A stretch of 64,000 nt of DNA from the NCBI GenBank assembly GCA_026168805.1, contig JAPFDS010000031.1:23764-87763 (forward strand), read 5' to 3'. The translations under genes were made by a program, and so were the position numbers. Of this stretch, positions 1 through 11,573 are shown in pieces (the stretch's first letter is position 1; each line of letters begins with the position of its first letter). The notes under the pieces were generated by a model. It saw only the letters and a list, made by a program, of their open reading frames with translations. It searched no databases and was not told the DNA's origin. The DNA is from Caryophanales bacterium. Its GTDB lineage: Bacteria; Bacillota; Bacilli; Bacillales; Amphibacillaceae.

Positions 1-1742
1 ATGGCAAGCACTGAATGAACGGTTGCATAATCAAATTCAATCCCTTGTCCAATCCGGATTGGACCAGAACCGAGAACAAGTACCTTTTTATTCGTAGATG
101 GAAGTGATTCATTTTCGTCTTCATAAGAACTATAAAAATATGTGGAATCAGATGCATACATACCAGCACATGAATCGACTTGTTTATAGATTGGCAACAT
201 CGAATGCTCTTTGCGAATGTTGTAAATTTCATCTTCTGAAACATTCCACACTCTTGCTAAATGTCCATCTGAAAAACCTAATTGTTTCGCTTGTTTAATG
301 GTTTGTACATCAAGCGGGTGATCAAGAATGTATTGTTCAAAGTCGATTAACTTGTGAATTTTTTCTAAAAAGAACCGATCAATTTCTGTTTTTTCATAAA
401 GAGTTTCTACAGACATTCCACGGCGCATGCATTCCGCTACAATAAATATCCGTTCATCATCTGCCTTCATCATTCGTTCAATCAATTGTTCTTCATCAAG
501 ATGTTGTAAAGATCGGATCCATAATTCATTCGTCCCAATATCTAAGGAACGAATCCCTTTTAAAAAGGATTGTTCAAAAGTCCGACCAATCGCCATAATT
601 TCTCCAGTTGCTTTCATTTGTGTTCCAAGAGTTCGATCTCCGCTCGTAAATTTGTCAAAAGCAAATCTCGGAAACTTTGTAACGACATAATCAAGTTGTG
701 GCTCGAAACATGCAGTAGCTTCTGGAATTAATGGGTGTTCTAATTCATCTAAAGCATACCCAACAGCGATCTTTGCAGCAATTTTTGCAATAGGATAACC
801 CGTTGCCTTCGATGCAAGTGCTGAAGAGCGGCTTACACGTGGATTCACTTCAATCACATAGTAGTCAAAACTGTATGGATCAAGCGCTAATTGAACGTTA
901 CATCCACCTTCTATTTCCAATGCACGAATGATTTTTAACGATGCATTTCTAAGCATTTGATGTTCTCGATCTGTTAATGTTTGAGATGGAGCTACAACAA
1001 TGGAATCGCCCGTATGAATACCTACTGGGTCAATATTTTCCATATTACAGACGACGATTGCTTGGTCTTTTCGGTCGCGAATCACTTCGTACTCTACTTC
1101 TTTTAATCCAGCTATGCTTTTTTCTAGTAAACATTGATGTACAGGTGATAATGCTAAGCCATTTTGAACAATATCATTTAGCTGTTCATCGTTATAGCAC
1201 ATTCCTCCTCCTGTCCCACCAAGGGTGTACGCTGGACGGACAATAACTGGAAAGCCTACCTCGTCTACAAATGTACGAGCTTGTTCAAGCGAAGTAATTA
1301 TCGCACTTTCAGGAACCGGTTCATCCAATTCATTCATCAATGAGCGAAATAGCTCTCGATCTTCTGCTTGTTCAATGGAATCAAGCGTAGATCCTAATAA
1401 AGAAACTCCATATGTGCTAAGTATTCCAGTTTTCTCTAGCTCAACTGCTAAGTTTAGTGCCGTTTGACCACCGAGAGTCGGTAACAGTGCATCTGGTCGT
1501 TCTTTGCGAATAATTTTTGTTAAAAATTCAATCGTAAGAGGTTCCATATATACTTGATCAGCAAACGTGTGGTCGGTCATAATTGTTGCTGGATTTGAGT
1601 TTGCTAATACGACATTATACCCTTCTTCTTTCAACGCTTGGCAAGCTTGTGTACCAGAGTAATCAAATTCTGCTGCCTGGCCTATGACAATTGGTCCTGA
1701 TCCAATCACTAATATTTTTTGTATGTCTTCATTTTTTGGCAT
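1..1742 (-). CDS. carB: Carbamoyl-phosphate synthase large subunit, 5' part (runs off the left edge)
   Basis: Makes carbamoyl phosphate from bicarbonate, ATP and ammonia for UMP synthesis. About 580 codons are present, from the start [17 protein letters not shown] through the first ATP-grasp half to the beginning of the second half, where a second [15 protein letters not shown] repeat appears. The motifs [31 protein letters not shown] and [18 protein letters not shown] are intact, so the carboxyphosphate-forming half looks functional. The ATG at 1742 follows AAGGAG. The gene starts 12 bp after carA ends and is the last operon gene visible. Its partner CarA lacks the glutaminase residues, so this subunit may use free ammonia (inference). 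Confidence 0.97.
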   Translation of the reverse strand, partial: MPKNEDIQKILVIGSGPIVIGQAAEFDYSGTQACQALKEEGYNVVLANSNPATIMTDHTFADQVYMEPLTIEFLTKIIRKERPDALLPTLGGQTALNLAVELEKTGILSTYGVSLLGSTLDSIEQAEDRELFRSLMNELDEPVPESAIITSLEQARTFVDEVGFPVIVRPAYTLGGTGGGMCYNDEQLNDIVQNGLALSPVHQCLLEKSIAGLKEVEYEVIRDRKDQAIVVCNMENIDPVGIHTGDSIVVAPSQTLTDREHQMLRNASLKIIRALEIEGGCNVQLALDPYSFDYYVIEVNPRVSRSSALASKATGYPIAKIAAKIAVGYALDELEHPLIPEATACFEPQLDYVVTKFPRFAFDKFTSGDRTLGTQMKATGEIMAIGRTFEQSFLKGIRSLDIGTNELWIRSLQHLDEEQLIERMMKADDERIFIVAECMRRGMSVETLYEKTEIDRFFLEKIHKLIDFEQYILDHPLDVQTIKQAKQLGFSDGHLARVWNVSEDEIYNIRKEHSMLPIYKQVDSCAGMYASDSTYFYSSYEDENESLPSTNKKVLVLGSGPIRIGQGIEFDYATVHSVLA

Positions 1743-1754
1743 TTGTTTCACTCC

Positions 1755-2834
1755 TTATGAAATATGTTTGGCTGAGCAATAGGATAGAAAATGGTCAAAA
1801 ACGTAACTTGTTTCTTCTGGTCCAGGTGCGCTTTCTGGATTATACTGAACTGAAAAAGCTTTGTAATTTGTATGATGTACACTCACAATTGATCCATCGT
1901 CAGCAATACGCTCAATCACTTCTAAAGGAAGGTTTTCTAACGATTCTTCTATTATTTCCTCCGATTGATGCATGGAAGTGAATCGTGTGATCTTCGTTTT
2001 TTCATGTGTAACTGGTAATCCAGTTACATAACGCCCACTGGACGTATCTTTTATACGCGCTCCACATGCGGAAGCTAGTACAAGATGTCCAAGCCCAATA
2101 CCAAGCAAAGGTATTTGATGTATAAGAGCTTTCACAGCCGTAGTGACTGATTCAATATCTCGTATCTTGCCGGGACCATTTGATACGATGATTCCATCAG
2201 GTTGTAACCGAACAATATCTTCTACACTATAATTGAATGGAACAACAGTCACGTGGCAATTTCTATTTGTTAAAGAACGCAATATTCCATGCTTTAAGCC
2301 TAAGTCAATGAGTACAATTCTCTTTCCACGTCCAGGTACTACATATGGTTTTACAGTTGAAGTCTCCTGAACAGCGTTCGTTCCATTCGTTGCACTCGCT
2401 ATGTGGGTTTGCGCTTCTTCTGTTGTAGTAGATGTTGGTACAATAACACCTTTCATCGAGCCATTGTTGCGGATATGTCGAGATAGTTTACGAGTATCAA
2501 TGCCTTCAATTGCCGGAATATCATTGGCATGTGTATATTCATCCATCGATTCGGTTGAACGGAAATTCGATGGTAGGTCACACTTTTCTCTCACAACAAG
2601 TCCTCTTACTGCTGGTTCAATGGATTCAAAATCATCGTGATTCAAGCCATAATTCCCAATTAATGGATAGGACATGACAACAATATGATTCGCATGAGCT
2701 GGATCTGACAATACTTCTTGATATCCCGTCATACCAGTTTGAATAATCACTTCTCCAACCTTTTTCTCAGTCGATCCAAAAGCATATCCTAGAAATTCTG
2801 TACCATCTTCTAACACGAGTTTTGCATTATGCAT
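1755..2834 (-). CDS. carA: Carbamoyl-phosphate synthase small subunit with a degenerate glutaminase site
   Basis: In the family this subunit hydrolyses glutamine and channels ammonia to CarB. This one has 359 residues, the normal length. The N-terminal domain is well kept (TGMTGYQE, YPLIGNYG, GIDTRKL). The class I amidotransferase domain (about residues 170-350) is altered: the nucleophile motif GICLGHQ reads GIGLGHL (Gly247 for Cys), the YHPE motif reads YNPE (Asn332 for His), GPGDP reads GPGKI, and the usual FGHRG and QNHGY motifs are missing. Glu334 remains. The ATG at 2834 is chosen because GAGGAGG precedes it and the product then begins MHNAKLVLEDGTEF. It overlaps the end of pyrC by 8 bp. 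The frame is intact, so this is not a simple pseudogene. Family certain; loss of glutaminase activity is inferred. Confidence 0.93.
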   Translation of the reverse strand: MHNAKLVLEDGTEFLGYAFGSTEKKVGEVIIQTGMTGYQEVLSDPAHANHIVVMSYPLIGNYGLNHDDFESIEPAVRGLVVREKCDLPSNFRSTESMDEYTHANDIPAIEGIDTRKLSRHIRNNGSMKGVIVPTSTTTEEAQTHIASATNGTNAVQETSTVKPYVVPGRGKRIVLIDLGLKHGILRSLTNRNCHVTVVPFNYSVEDIVRLQPDGIIVSNGPGKIRDIESVTTAVKALIHQIPLLGIGLGHLVLASACGARIKDTSSGRYVTGLPVTHEKTKITRFTSMHQSEEIIEESLENLPLEVIERIADDGSIVSVHHTNYKAFSVQYNPESAPGPEETSYVFDHFLSYCSAKHIS

Positions 2835-4110
2835 GGTCTGCCTCCTCAAAAACAACTTCACCTGCTACAATTGTACGAACAATGCGGCCTTTACAGTCCC
2901 AGCCATTAAATGGAGTATTCATTCCTTTAGATACAAACGTTTCTTTATCAATCACATGATCAGCTTGTAAATCGATACAAGTAATGTCTGCACTTTGACC
3001 AATCTCAAGTGTGCCATATGGAAGATTAAAAATTTCAGCTGGTTTTTTTGCCATGTAATCAATCAGTTCTCTAAGTGTGATGATCCCTTTTTTAACTAAA
3101 TGTGTATACATTAATGGAAATGCTGTCTCCAAACCGACAATTCCAAATGGCGCTTGTTCAATTCCAACACTTTTTTCTTCTTCACTATGTGGGGCATGGT
3201 CCGTTGCAATACAATCAAGTGTGCCATCAAGTAAACCTTCTAATAATGCCTCTTGATCTTCCTTACCTCTTAGTGGTGGATTCATTTTTAAATTTGCATC
3301 ATCTACTGTCACATCAGTTTCATTTAATAATAAGTGATGGGGAGATACTTCTGCGGTCACATGAATTCCTGCGCGCTTAGCATCACGAATAACTCGAACA
3401 GATTCCTTTGTACTCACGTGGCAGACATGATAATGACATCCGGTAGCTTCTGCTAACAATACATCTCGAGCAATATGGACAGACTCACTTAAAGACAGGA
3501 TTCCAGGGATATTCATTCGTTCACTTACTTCTCCTTTATGAACCGCTCCACCATACAGTAAAGAGTTATCTTCACAATGTGCTACAATTGGACGGTTGTT
3601 CGCTGCCGCTTCTTGCATAGCTTCATACATTAGACCAGCCGATTGAATACCTACTCCATCATCTGTAAATCCTGCAATGGACTTTTCAGCTAATGCTTGA
3701 ATATTTGATAACGTTGTTCCTTCTAGGTTGGTTGTAATTGCTGCATACGGTAACACACGAACGACTGCAGTTTCATCAATTACTTTTTGAATGTTCGCGA
3801 GTGTGTCAACATTATCCGGAACTGGGTTTGTATTCGGCATTGAACAAATCGTTGTATACCCACCTCTAGCAGCTGATTTCGTGCCTGTTTCAATCGTTTC
3901 TTTATGTTCTCCACCTGGTTCTCTCAGATGAACATGTACATCAACAAACCCTGGACTAACAAGTGTCCCTTTACAATCGATAACTTGCTTTGCTTTCTCT
4001 GATAGTTTCTTACCGATGCTTACAATCTTGCCATCATCCACAAAAATCTCACATAATTGTTCTTCATTGTTATTGTTTAGTATCGTTGCGTTCGTTAGTA
4101 AAAGACTCAT
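2827..4110 (-). CDS. pyrC: Dihydroorotase (class I)
   Basis: Cyclises N-carbamoyl-aspartate to dihydroorotate in the cytoplasm, third step of UMP synthesis. The 427 residues carry the amidohydrolase metal ligands: HVHLREPG near residue 60, FTDDGVG near 150, AHCEDN near 180, CHVSTK near 230 and ATDHAPH near 305. GGGGGA lies before the ATG at 4110. Its 5' end overlaps pyrB by 41 bp and its 3' end overlaps carA by 8 bp, which suggests translational coupling. No active-site residue is missing. Confidence 0.97.
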   Translation of the reverse strand: MSLLLTNATILNNNNEEQLCEIFVDDGKIVSIGKKLSEKAKQVIDCKGTLVSPGFVDVHVHLREPGGEHKETIETGTKSAARGGYTTICSMPNTNPVPDNVDTLANIQKVIDETAVVRVLPYAAITTNLEGTTLSNIQALAEKSIAGFTDDGVGIQSAGLMYEAMQEAAANNRPIVAHCEDNSLLYGGAVHKGEVSERMNIPGILSLSESVHIARDVLLAEATGCHYHVCHVSTKESVRVIRDAKRAGIHVTAEVSPHHLLLNETDVTVDDANLKMNPPLRGKEDQEALLEGLLDGTLDCIATDHAPHSEEEKSVGIEQAPFGIVGLETAFPLMYTHLVKKGIITLRELIDYMAKKPAEIFNLPYGTLEIGQSADITCIDLQADHVIDKETFVSKGMNTPFNGWDCKGRIVRTIVAGEVVFEEADHA

Positions 4111-4993
4111 CTATAATCCCCCATTTTTGTAGCATATATAACATAATTGCCATCCGTATATATACACCATTTTGAATTTGTTGTTTCACTCTTGATCGAT
4201 CACAGTAAATTAACGTTTCGTCCATTTCTACATTCCGGTTCACTGGACCTGGATGCATAATAATAGCTTTCTTTTTCATCTGCTTTTCACGCGATTTTGT
4301 TAACCCATATTGTTCCAAGTAATGATCCACAGATGTTTCTTCCCCTTCATGACGTTCATGTTGTATACGTAGGAGCATCATACAATCTGCAAATGTAACT
4401 GCTTCATCCATTGATACATTCGGAACGTCTAGTGTTGGATCTTGAAATGCTGGTGCACAACTTGTATATACATTTGCTCCTAAGCGTGTCAATGTTTGAA
4501 TGTTTGAGTGAGCCACTCGACTATGTTTAATATCTCCAGCGATGACGACATTTAAATCTTCAAAACTGCCAAATTCCTCATATAATGTATATACATCTAA
4601 CATGCATTGTGTAGGGTGCTCCAATGTACCTGCGCCAGCATTAATCATCGGAATAGATATTTTATCTTGCAGTTCGTCGATCCATTCATTTGATTGGTCA
4701 CGAATAATCAGTACATCTGCTCCAATTGCTTCAAGTGTAATAGCTGTATCTTCAAGGGATTCTCCTTTAGAAATACTCGATTGCACACCATCAATTTCTA
4801 GTACGTCTAGTCCAATTTTTCTTTGAGCAGCAATGAAACTTAATTTTGTGCGCGTACTTGGTTCAGTGAATACGTTCGCAGCAAATATTTGTTTACTGAC
4901 ATGGACTTGTTCGTTACGATATCTTTTTGCTGCATCACATAAATGATAAATCGTATCAACATCTAATTGATTCACAGAGAAAAAGTGTTTCAT
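4070..4993 (-). CDS. pyrB: Aspartate carbamoyltransferase catalytic subunit
   Basis: Joins carbamoyl phosphate and aspartate. The 307 residues include the carbamoyl-phosphate loop STRTKLSF, the HPTQ motif near residue 130 and HPGPVNR near 265. The start at 4993 is preferred over an in-frame ATG at 4999 because AGGAGG is six bases before the former and directly abuts the latter. No regulatory-subunit gene (pyrI) is next to it, as usual in Bacillaceae. It begins 17 bp after pyrP ends, too close to hold the third PyrR attenuator found here in B. subtilis. Confidence 0.97.
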   Translation of the reverse strand: MKHFFSVNQLDVDTIYHLCDAAKRYRNEQVHVSKQIFAANVFTEPSTRTKLSFIAAQRKIGLDVLEIDGVQSSISKGESLEDTAITLEAIGADVLIIRDQSNEWIDELQDKISIPMINAGAGTLEHPTQCMLDVYTLYEEFGSFEDLNVVIAGDIKHSRVAHSNIQTLTRLGANVYTSCAPAFQDPTLDVPNVSMDEAVTFADCMMLLRIQHERHEGEETSVDHYLEQYGLTKSREKQMKKKAIIMHPGPVNRNVEMDETLIYCDRSRVKQQIQNGVYIRMAIMLYMLQKWGIIDESFTNERNDTKQ

Positions 4994-5010
4994 ATACATC
5001 CTCCTATTTT

Positions 5011-6372
5011 TTAATCTGCATCTGTGAAAAGCTCATCTTCTTCATGTTTGTCAGCTTTTTCTCTTCCTGGTAAAGCAATATTTAATAGGACACCAACGAT
5101 GGCTGATAGTGCCATTCCAGCAATTTGAACATTTTCTCCAATATTGATGTATGCTCCACCAATTCCGATCACTAAAATGACAGAAGAAATGATTAGATTG
5201 CGTTTGTTGTTTAAGTCGATTTGATTGTCAATTAACATGCGCAGACCATTGGATGCAATAATACCAAATAGGAGGATAGACACTCCCCCCATAACTGCTT
5301 GAGGAATCGAACTAATCAGCGCCGTAATAATTCCTGTAAAACCGAAGAATATGGCTAGAACAGCTGCTCCACCGATGACGAACACACTAAATACACGAGT
5401 GATTGCCAGTACGCCAATGTTTTCACCATACGTCGTGTTTGGCGGACCACCAATGAGCGCGGCAAGCATTGTCGCAACCCCATCACCCAAAATAGATTTG
5501 TGTAATCCTGGATCTTTAATGACATTTCTGCCAATCACTTTCGATAGAACCATTTGATCGCCGATATGTTCGGATATCGTCACGAGTGCAATGGGTACCA
5601 TAATGAAAACAATGTCCCAATTAAACACTTCAAGTGGTGCATAATGAACAAAGGGGATTAAGAATTCGGGCATATGAAAAATGGATGTGAAAAACTCACC
5701 TATGGATGACGCTGAAGTAAGTTTATCCCACTCCATTGCTAACCCTGTTGTATCTACAATCTTTTGTGTCAAAGCAAATACATATCCAACAACAATTCCG
5801 ATGAGAATAGGAATAATTCCGAAGAATCCTTTGAAAAACATGGTCGCGATAATTGTTGCTGTGAGCGTTACGAGTGCAACAAGAAAATGTGTTCCGCTAT
5901 ATATCGGTTCATCCGCGTCTGGTAAGTGCATGGCCATATCAATCGCAACTGGTGCAAGTCCTAAACCAATCACAGCAATAACCGGTCCTACAACAATTGG
6001 AGGTAATAAATGAATGAGCCATTGTACACCTAGTGTATGAAGTCCTAGAGCAATCAAGCCATATAATGCCCCTGCCAAAAAACCACCAATCATTGCTCCC
6101 TCAGGTCCTGAGGCCATTGAAACGATGATAATCGGATTGATAAATGCAAAACTAGATCCTAAATATGCTGGGACTTTTCCGCGTGTGATAAATAAATATA
6201 TGATTGTTCCAAGTCCACTTGAAATGAGGGCGACAGAAACCGGTAAATCTGTTAAGTGTGGAACTAATATGGTCGCTCCAAACATTGCAAATAAGTGTTG
6301 AATACTTAATAAAAACCATTGCCTGATTTTAGGTACTTCGTTTACGTCCATAATCATTTTGTCATTATTCAT
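5011..6372 (-). CDS. pyrP: Uracil permease (nucleobase:cation symporter 2 family)
   Basis: Membrane transporter for uracil uptake. The 453 residues form a strongly hydrophobic protein with about 12-14 membrane segments and the family's conserved regions, including GGPPNTTYGENIGVLAITRV near residue 310. The C-terminus is short and charged. GGGGGA precedes the ATG at 6372. It sits directly behind a PyrR attenuator, so uptake should be shut down when UMP is plentiful. The specificity for uracil is inferred from the pyr operon setting. Confidence 0.93.
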   Translation of the reverse strand: MNNDKMIMDVNEVPKIRQWFLLSIQHLFAMFGATILVPHLTDLPVSVALISSGLGTIIYLFITRGKVPAYLGSSFAFINPIIIVSMASGPEGAMIGGFLAGALYGLIALGLHTLGVQWLIHLLPPIVVGPVIAVIGLGLAPVAIDMAMHLPDADEPIYSGTHFLVALVTLTATIIATMFFKGFFGIIPILIGIVVGYVFALTQKIVDTTGLAMEWDKLTSASSIGEFFTSIFHMPEFLIPFVHYAPLEVFNWDIVFIMVPIALVTISEHIGDQMVLSKVIGRNVIKDPGLHKSILGDGVATMLAALIGGPPNTTYGENIGVLAITRVFSVFVIGGAAVLAIFFGFTGIITALISSIPQAVMGGVSILLFGIIASNGLRMLIDNQIDLNNKRNLIISSVILVIGIGGAYINIGENVQIAGMALSAIVGVLLNIALPGREKADKHEEDELFTDAD

Positions 6373-6407
6373 CTATATTCCCCCGATGTTTGATCAACTT
6401 TTCCCAT

Positions 6408-6499
6408 AAAAAAAATCTCTTTGCAAAAGGTCGCAAAGAGATACCATGTCATTCATATACATGGTTTCTAGTTAGCCACCTTGTAAGCCTCTCTGGACT
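6408..6499 (-). promoter_or_regulatory. PyrR-dependent attenuator in front of pyrP
   Basis: Read on the minus strand, the PyrR-binding sequence AGTCCAGAGAGGCT is at 6479-6499. A terminator follows: 10 bp arms at 6433-6442 and 6415-6424, then seven T. An intervening palindrome near 6443-6465 is a candidate antiterminator element. This is the known pyr attenuation design, in which UMP-bound PyrR stabilises the anti-antiterminator and transcription stops. Confidence 0.93.
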
Positions 6500-6518
6500 T
6501 AATTAAAGGTTGATCATT

Positions 6519-7082
<564 letters not shown>

Positions 7083-7100
7083 TTAACTGTTCTTTTCCAT

Positions 7101-7204
7101 AAAAAAATGCCTTTTTCCAAAGAGGAAAAAAGGCACATGGAAATCTATGTGTAGCCTACTACTTCACACAGATAATCTCGCTTCTTTTTTAGCCTCACAG
7201 GACT
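7101..7204 (-). promoter_or_regulatory. PyrR-dependent attenuator in the pyr operon leader
   Basis: The PyrR-binding sequence AGTCCTGTGAGGCTAAAAAAG is at 7184-7204 on the minus strand. The terminator is an 11-12 bp stem (7108-7118 with 7124-7135, one bulge) followed by seven T at 7101-7107. The leader starts at the promoter just upstream and ends about 40 bp before pyrR. Confidence 0.93.
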
Positions 7205-7234
7205 AGATTAAAAGAACATATGTAATTACATTTA

Positions 7235-7263
7235 ATATTACATATCCAATCTGTAAATGTCAA
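7235..7263 (-). promoter_or_regulatory. SigA-type promoter of the pyr operon
   Basis: On the minus strand TTGACA (7258-7263), a 17 bp spacer and TAATAT (7235-7240). A near-perfect vegetative promoter between the end of ylyB and the first PyrR attenuator; transcription should start near 7228. Confidence 0.88.
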
Positions 7264-7270
7264 TACATTT

Positions 7271-8176
7271 TTATTTAAAACCTAATATTTTATATTCCTT
7301 TTCAAATGGTGCTGGAGGTTTTATCGTGAACTCCATTTGTTCTTTTGTCAATGGATGTCTAAATGCAAGGTGACTAGCAAATAGCATTTGGCCCTTAGGA
7401 TGTTTATTTCGTCCATTTCCATAGAGAGGATCATGAACGATTGGATGTTGAATATACTGCATATGTACACGTATTTGATGGGTTCTCCCCGTCTCTAACT
7501 CACATGAGACATGTGTGTAATCATTTGTCCGATGTAAGACACGAAAATATGTTTTTGCATATCTTCCCTCATCATGAACAGACATCTTCAGACGATTATG
7601 TGGGTCCCGTCCAATGGGAGCTTCAATCACGCCATGTTCATGATCGACTTGTCCATGAACAAGTGCTTCATACTTCCTAATAATTTCTCGCTTTTTAAAT
7701 GCTTCTAATAAAATATTCAATGCCTCATCCGTCTTTGCAACGACAAGAAGCCCACTCGTATCCTTATCAATGCGATGGACAATTCCCGGGCGTTCTGAAT
7801 CAGCGAACGCTAATTGGTTTGTGTGGTGCAGTAACGCATTTACAAGCGTTCCGCTCGTTTGATGATGAGTTGGATGAACGACCATACCTGATTCTTTATT
7901 GATCACGATGATCGCATCATCTTCATAAACAATATGTAACGGAATATCTTCCGGCAAAATATTTCTAGGGTTGTCTTCGGGAATACCCCATGATAAAAGA
8001 TCACCTTTTTTACATTTGTAATTCGGGCGTACTTTTTTCTCATTGATTAAAATATGCCCTTCATCGATAAGTTTTTGCGCTTTTGTTCTTGAAATTTCAG
8101 GACTATAATAAGACATTATTTTATCAATTCTTTCGCCGATATGTTGGTCTTCAATTGTTTGTTGAGATACCATCAT
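7271..8176 (-). CDS. ylyB: RluD-family 23S rRNA pseudouridine synthase (YlyB)
   Basis: Converts uridines of large-subunit rRNA to pseudouridine. The 301 residues comprise an N-terminal S4 RNA-binding domain (about 14-75) and the catalytic domain with [21 protein letters not shown] near residue 135, whose Asp is the family's catalytic residue. The ATG overlaps the lspA stop as ATGA, a coupled arrangement that is conserved in Bacilli. The exact target uridines cannot be told from the sequence. Confidence 0.93.
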   Translation of the reverse strand: MMVSQQTIEDQHIGERIDKIMSYYSPEISRTKAQKLIDEGHILINEKKVRPNYKCKKGDLLSWGIPEDNPRNILPEDIPLHIVYEDDAIIVINKESGMVVHPTHHQTSGTLVNALLHHTNQLAFADSERPGIVHRIDKDTSGLLVVAKTDEALNILLEAFKKREIIRKYEALVHGQVDHEHGVIEAPIGRDPHNRLKMSVHDEGRYAKTYFRVLHRTNDYTHVSCELETGRTHQIRVHMQYIQHPIVHDPLYGNGRNKHPKGQMLFASHLAFRHPLTKEQMEFTIKPPAPFEKEYKILGFK

Positions 8177-8643
8177 TTAGATGCCTTCCCTTTCAACTTA
8201 TCTTCAAAAAGTGTGGCGATTAACAGGCCGATGACTCCCACTACAAGGGCAGAATCCGCAATGTTGAAGATTGGGTAATCATATGTGAATATAATAAAGT
8301 CTAGAAAATCGACAACTTCTTTTCTAAAAAGACGATCGATAAAATTTCCGATTGCTCCACCAAGGACAAGGCTTAATGAAATAGCTAATAAAGTAAAGTT
8401 TCGAGCATAGCGTTGCATATAGTAAATTAATCCAATAACAACGATTGCAGTAATGATGTAAAAGAACATCATTTTTCCTTGTAAAATCCCCCATGCGGCC
8501 CCTTCATTTCGATGAGATGTTAAATAAAAGAATCCATCAATCATTGGAATCTGTTCATACACATCCATCTTCGTAATGACTAGCCATTTAGAGAGTTGGT
8601 CAATACCAATAATAACTACAGCTAATAAATAATATCTAATCAT
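8173..8643 (-). CDS. lspA: Lipoprotein signal peptidase (SPase II)
   Basis: Membrane aspartyl protease that cuts prolipoprotein signal peptides after lipidation. The 156 residues have four membrane segments and the two catalytic Asp regions, GNFIDR near residue 102 and FNIADSALV near 127. It would process lipoproteins such as the CtaC precursor in this window. The start is ATG at 8643; the stop overlaps ylyB by four bases. Confidence 0.95.
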   Translation of the reverse strand: MIRYYLLAVVIIGIDQLSKWLVITKMDVYEQIPMIDGFFYLTSHRNEGAAWGILQGKMMFFYIITAIVVIGLIYYMQRYARNFTLLAISLSLVLGGAIGNFIDRLFRKEVVDFLDFIIFTYDYPIFNIADSALVVGVIGLLIATLFEDKLKGKASK

Positions 8644-8749
8644 TCATTTTCCTCCGATATTCTAACAATGTGCACGTATAGTAGTTTACCATAGATTTTT
8701 TTATTTAACGATATATTTTATTTGATAACCTTCACTCAGTATTCCATTT

Positions 8750-8784
8750 AAAAACTCCCTTATGTATGTACATACATAAGGGAG
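8750..8784 (-). terminator. Rho-independent terminator of ileS
   Basis: A perfect 30 bp palindrome (8755-8784, arms CTCCCTTATGTATGT and its complement) is followed on the minus strand by TTTTTAAA. It starts seven bases after the ileS stop and separates ileS from lspA. Confidence 0.92.
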
Positions 8785-8790
8785 ATATCA

Positions 8791-11547
8791 TTATTGTTCG
8801 TAATTCTCTTCTACAACGGTAGCACAACGCATACAGAGTGATGGATGTTTCTCACTCTCACCTACTGTATTTGCTGAAACCCAGCACCGTTCACAAACCA
8901 CTCCGTCATGTTTTTCAACAAAAACAGATACATGTTTGTATTCTTTTGCTTCGTCATGCTCCTCAGCAACTTCTGCTTCAGATACAATTAACATTTGATG
9001 CAAATATGGAATGGAAGCTAATACACTTGCTGCTTCTTTTGTTTGAGGGACAATCGTAACTTTTGACTCAAGTGACTTACCAATCATCTTCTCATCACGA
9101 GCTTCCTCAAGTGCTTTTAATACATCATCTCTAATTTCCATAAACAGGCGCCATTTATCTAATTGAACTTCATCATCATATACATGTATAGGCTCAGGAA
9201 TTGTCGTAAATTGGACATATTCTTCCTTCTCACCTGGAATGTATTCCCATACCTCTTCCATCGTATGTGGAAGAATTGGTGTTAATAACTGTACGAGTGA
9301 AACGAGTGTATCATAGTAAACCGTTTGAATACTTCTGCGACGGTGATTTTCTCTTGCCTCAATATATAAAATGTCTTTTGCAAAGTCTAAATAGAATGAA
9401 CTAAGTTCTACAGCACAAAAGTCATGAATGCTATGATAGACAGATGAGAATTCAAATTTTTCATAGGCTGCACGTGCAGAATCAATTTGACGTTGTAGGC
9501 GGTAAAACATATATTGATCCACTTCTTCTAAATCGTCTACTGCAACACGATCTGTCGCAGGATCAAAGTCAGCAATATTTCCTAGCATAAAGCGGAACGT
9601 ATTTCTAATTTTACGATAAGACTCTGATACTTGGCGTAAAATTTCATCAGATAAACGAACATCTGCTTGGTAATCTACAGATGACACCCAAAATCGTAAA
9701 ATGTCAGCTCCGTATTGCTTAATCACTTTCGCAGGAGATGTAATATTCCCTAGAGATTTACTCATCTTCTTCCCTTTACCATCTAAAACCATACCATGGC
9801 TGATCACATTTTTATAAGGAGCTTTTCCAGAAATAGCTACCGATGTTGTTAGCGACGAGTTAAACCAACCTCTGTACTGGTCTGATCCTTCTAAATATAC
9901 ATCTGCTGGGCGACGTTGTCCTTCACGCTCTACTAACACCGCTTCATGTGAAGAACCAGAATCAAACCAAACATCCATAATATCTACTTCTTTTGTAAAT
10001 GTATTATTTGGACTATTTGGATGGGTAAATCCTTCCGGAAGTAATTCTTTTGCTTCTTTTTCAAACCAAATATTTGAACCATGCTCACTAAATAATTGTT
10101 CCACATGGGCAATCGTTTCATCCGTTATAATTGGTGTACCATCTTCTGCATAAAAGACCGGAATAGGTACCCCCCACGAACGCTGACGAGAAATACACCA
10201 ATCTTCTCGATCTCTGAACATATTGTACATCCGCGTTTCTCCCCAAGCTGGCAGCCATTCCACTTCTTTAATTTCGCCTAGCACTTCATCACGAAACGCT
10301 TTAATCGAAGCAAACCACTGAGAAGTCGCTCGCGTAATGGTCGGTTTTTTCGTACGCCAGTCATGTGGATAGGAGTGTGTAATAAATGACAGGTGTAACA
10401 TGGCACCATTTTCTTCAAGCTTTTCAGTAATTGGCTTATTTGCTTCATCATAGAAAAGTCCTTCAAATCCAGGAGCTTCCTCTGTTAAGTAACCTTTATC
10501 ATTGACTGGGCTTAGTGGGTCAATGCCGTACTCACGCGCAACATAAAAGTCATCATCCCCATGTCCTGGTGCTGTATGTACACACCCGGTACCTGCATCA
10601 ATTGTTACGTGATTTCCAAGCATCACGAGAGAGTCACGGTCATAAAATGGATGACGTGTAACAATTCGATCAGCTTTTTTACCAACAAAAGATTCGACAA
10701 TTTCTGGATTTTCCCAGTCTAATTCATTGGCAATTGCATCTAATAAATCATGAGCAACTACGTATCGTTCTCCATTCACTTTAACGATATTATATTCTAA
10801 ATCAGGATGAAGTGAGATCCCTAAGTTTGCTGGAATTGTCCAAGGAGTTGTCGTCCAAATGACGAATTTATCCCCTTTTTGTAAAAGGTCTTTTCCATCA
10901 GTTACTTCAAAACTGACATAAATGGAAGGTGAACGTTTATCATGGTATTCAATTTCAGCTTCCGCAAGCGCTGATTCTGAAGAAGGTGACCAATGAACTG
11001 GACGTAACCCTTTGTAAATATAGCCTTTTTTAGCCATTTCACCAAACACTCGAATTTGTGCAGCTTCATAGTCTTTCGTCAATGTAATATAAGGATTATC
11101 CCAGTCTGCACGCATGCCTAATTGCTTGCGTTGTTCACGCTGATTTTCAATTTGTTTCCATGCGTATTCAGCACACAGTTGTCTAAATTCCGCTACAGAA
11201 ATCTCGCTACGCTTGACCTTATTATTTTTCGTTAATGCTGTTTCAATGGGTAGTCCATGTGTATCCCAACCTGGAATTAGCGGTGCATAATACCCGGTCA
11301 TCGATTTATAGCGTGTAATAAAATCTTTTAAAATATTGTTCAGCGCATGTCCTGCGTGTAAATCACCATTCGCAAACGGTGGTCCATCATGTAAAATATA
11401 GGATTCTTTCCCTTTGTTTTTCTCAAGGCCACGTTCATATACGTTATCTTCAAACCATTGCTCTCTACGAACTGGCTCTTTGTTTGGTAAATTTCCACGC
11501 ATTGGGAATTTCGTTTTCGGCATTAATAAAGTGTCTTTATATTCCAT
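8791..11547 (-). CDS. ileS: Isoleucyl-tRNA synthetase (bacterial type)
   Basis: Charges tRNA-Ile and edits misactivated valine. The 918 residues carry the class I signature [11 protein letters not shown] near residue 60, the long editing insertion, [10 protein letters not shown] near 595 and a C-terminal zinc finger made by CERC and CMRC near 885-905. This is the zinc-containing bacterial form, not the eukaryote-like mupirocin-resistant form. The start is ATG at 11547. A T-box leader and its own promoter precede it. Confidence 0.97.
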   Translation of the reverse strand: MEYKDTLLMPKTKFPMRGNLPNKEPVRREQWFEDNVYERGLEKNKGKESYILHDGPPFANGDLHAGHALNNILKDFITRYKSMTGYYAPLIPGWDTHGLPIETALTKNNKVKRSEISVAEFRQLCAEYAWKQIENQREQRKQLGMRADWDNPYITLTKDYEAAQIRVFGEMAKKGYIYKGLRPVHWSPSSESALAEAEIEYHDKRSPSIYVSFEVTDGKDLLQKGDKFVIWTTTPWTIPANLGISLHPDLEYNIVKVNGERYVVAHDLLDAIANELDWENPEIVESFVGKKADRIVTRHPFYDRDSLVMLGNHVTIDAGTGCVHTAPGHGDDDFYVAREYGIDPLSPVNDKGYLTEEAPGFEGLFYDEANKPITEKLEENGAMLHLSFITHSYPHDWRTKKPTITRATSQWFASIKAFRDEVLGEIKEVEWLPAWGETRMYNMFRDREDWCISRQRSWGVPIPVFYAEDGTPIITDETIAHVEQLFSEHGSNIWFEKEAKELLPEGFTHPNSPNNTFTKEVDIMDVWFDSGSSHEAVLVEREGQRRPADVYLEGSDQYRGWFNSSLTTSVAISGKAPYKNVISHGMVLDGKGKKMSKSLGNITSPAKVIKQYGADILRFWVSSVDYQADVRLSDEILRQVSESYRKIRNTFRFMLGNIADFDPATDRVAVDDLEEVDQYMFYRLQRQIDSARAAYEKFEFSSVYHSIHDFCAVELSSFYLDFAKDILYIEARENHRRRSIQTVYYDTLVSLVQLLTPILPHTMEEVWEYIPGEKEEYVQFTTIPEPIHVYDDEVQLDKWRLFMEIRDDVLKALEEARDEKMIGKSLESKVTIVPQTKEAASVLASIPYLHQMLIVSEAEVAEEHDEAKEYKHVSVFVEKHDGVVCERCWVSANTVGESEKHPSLCMRCATVVEENYEQ

Positions 11548-11573
11548 CTAACCATCCTCCTAAGATTTATACG

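Noticed and set aside
1755..2834. carA as a pseudogene
   Set aside because: The frame is full length with no stop or shift, with a good ribosome-binding site and overlap with pyrC; changes are confined to the glutaminase domain.
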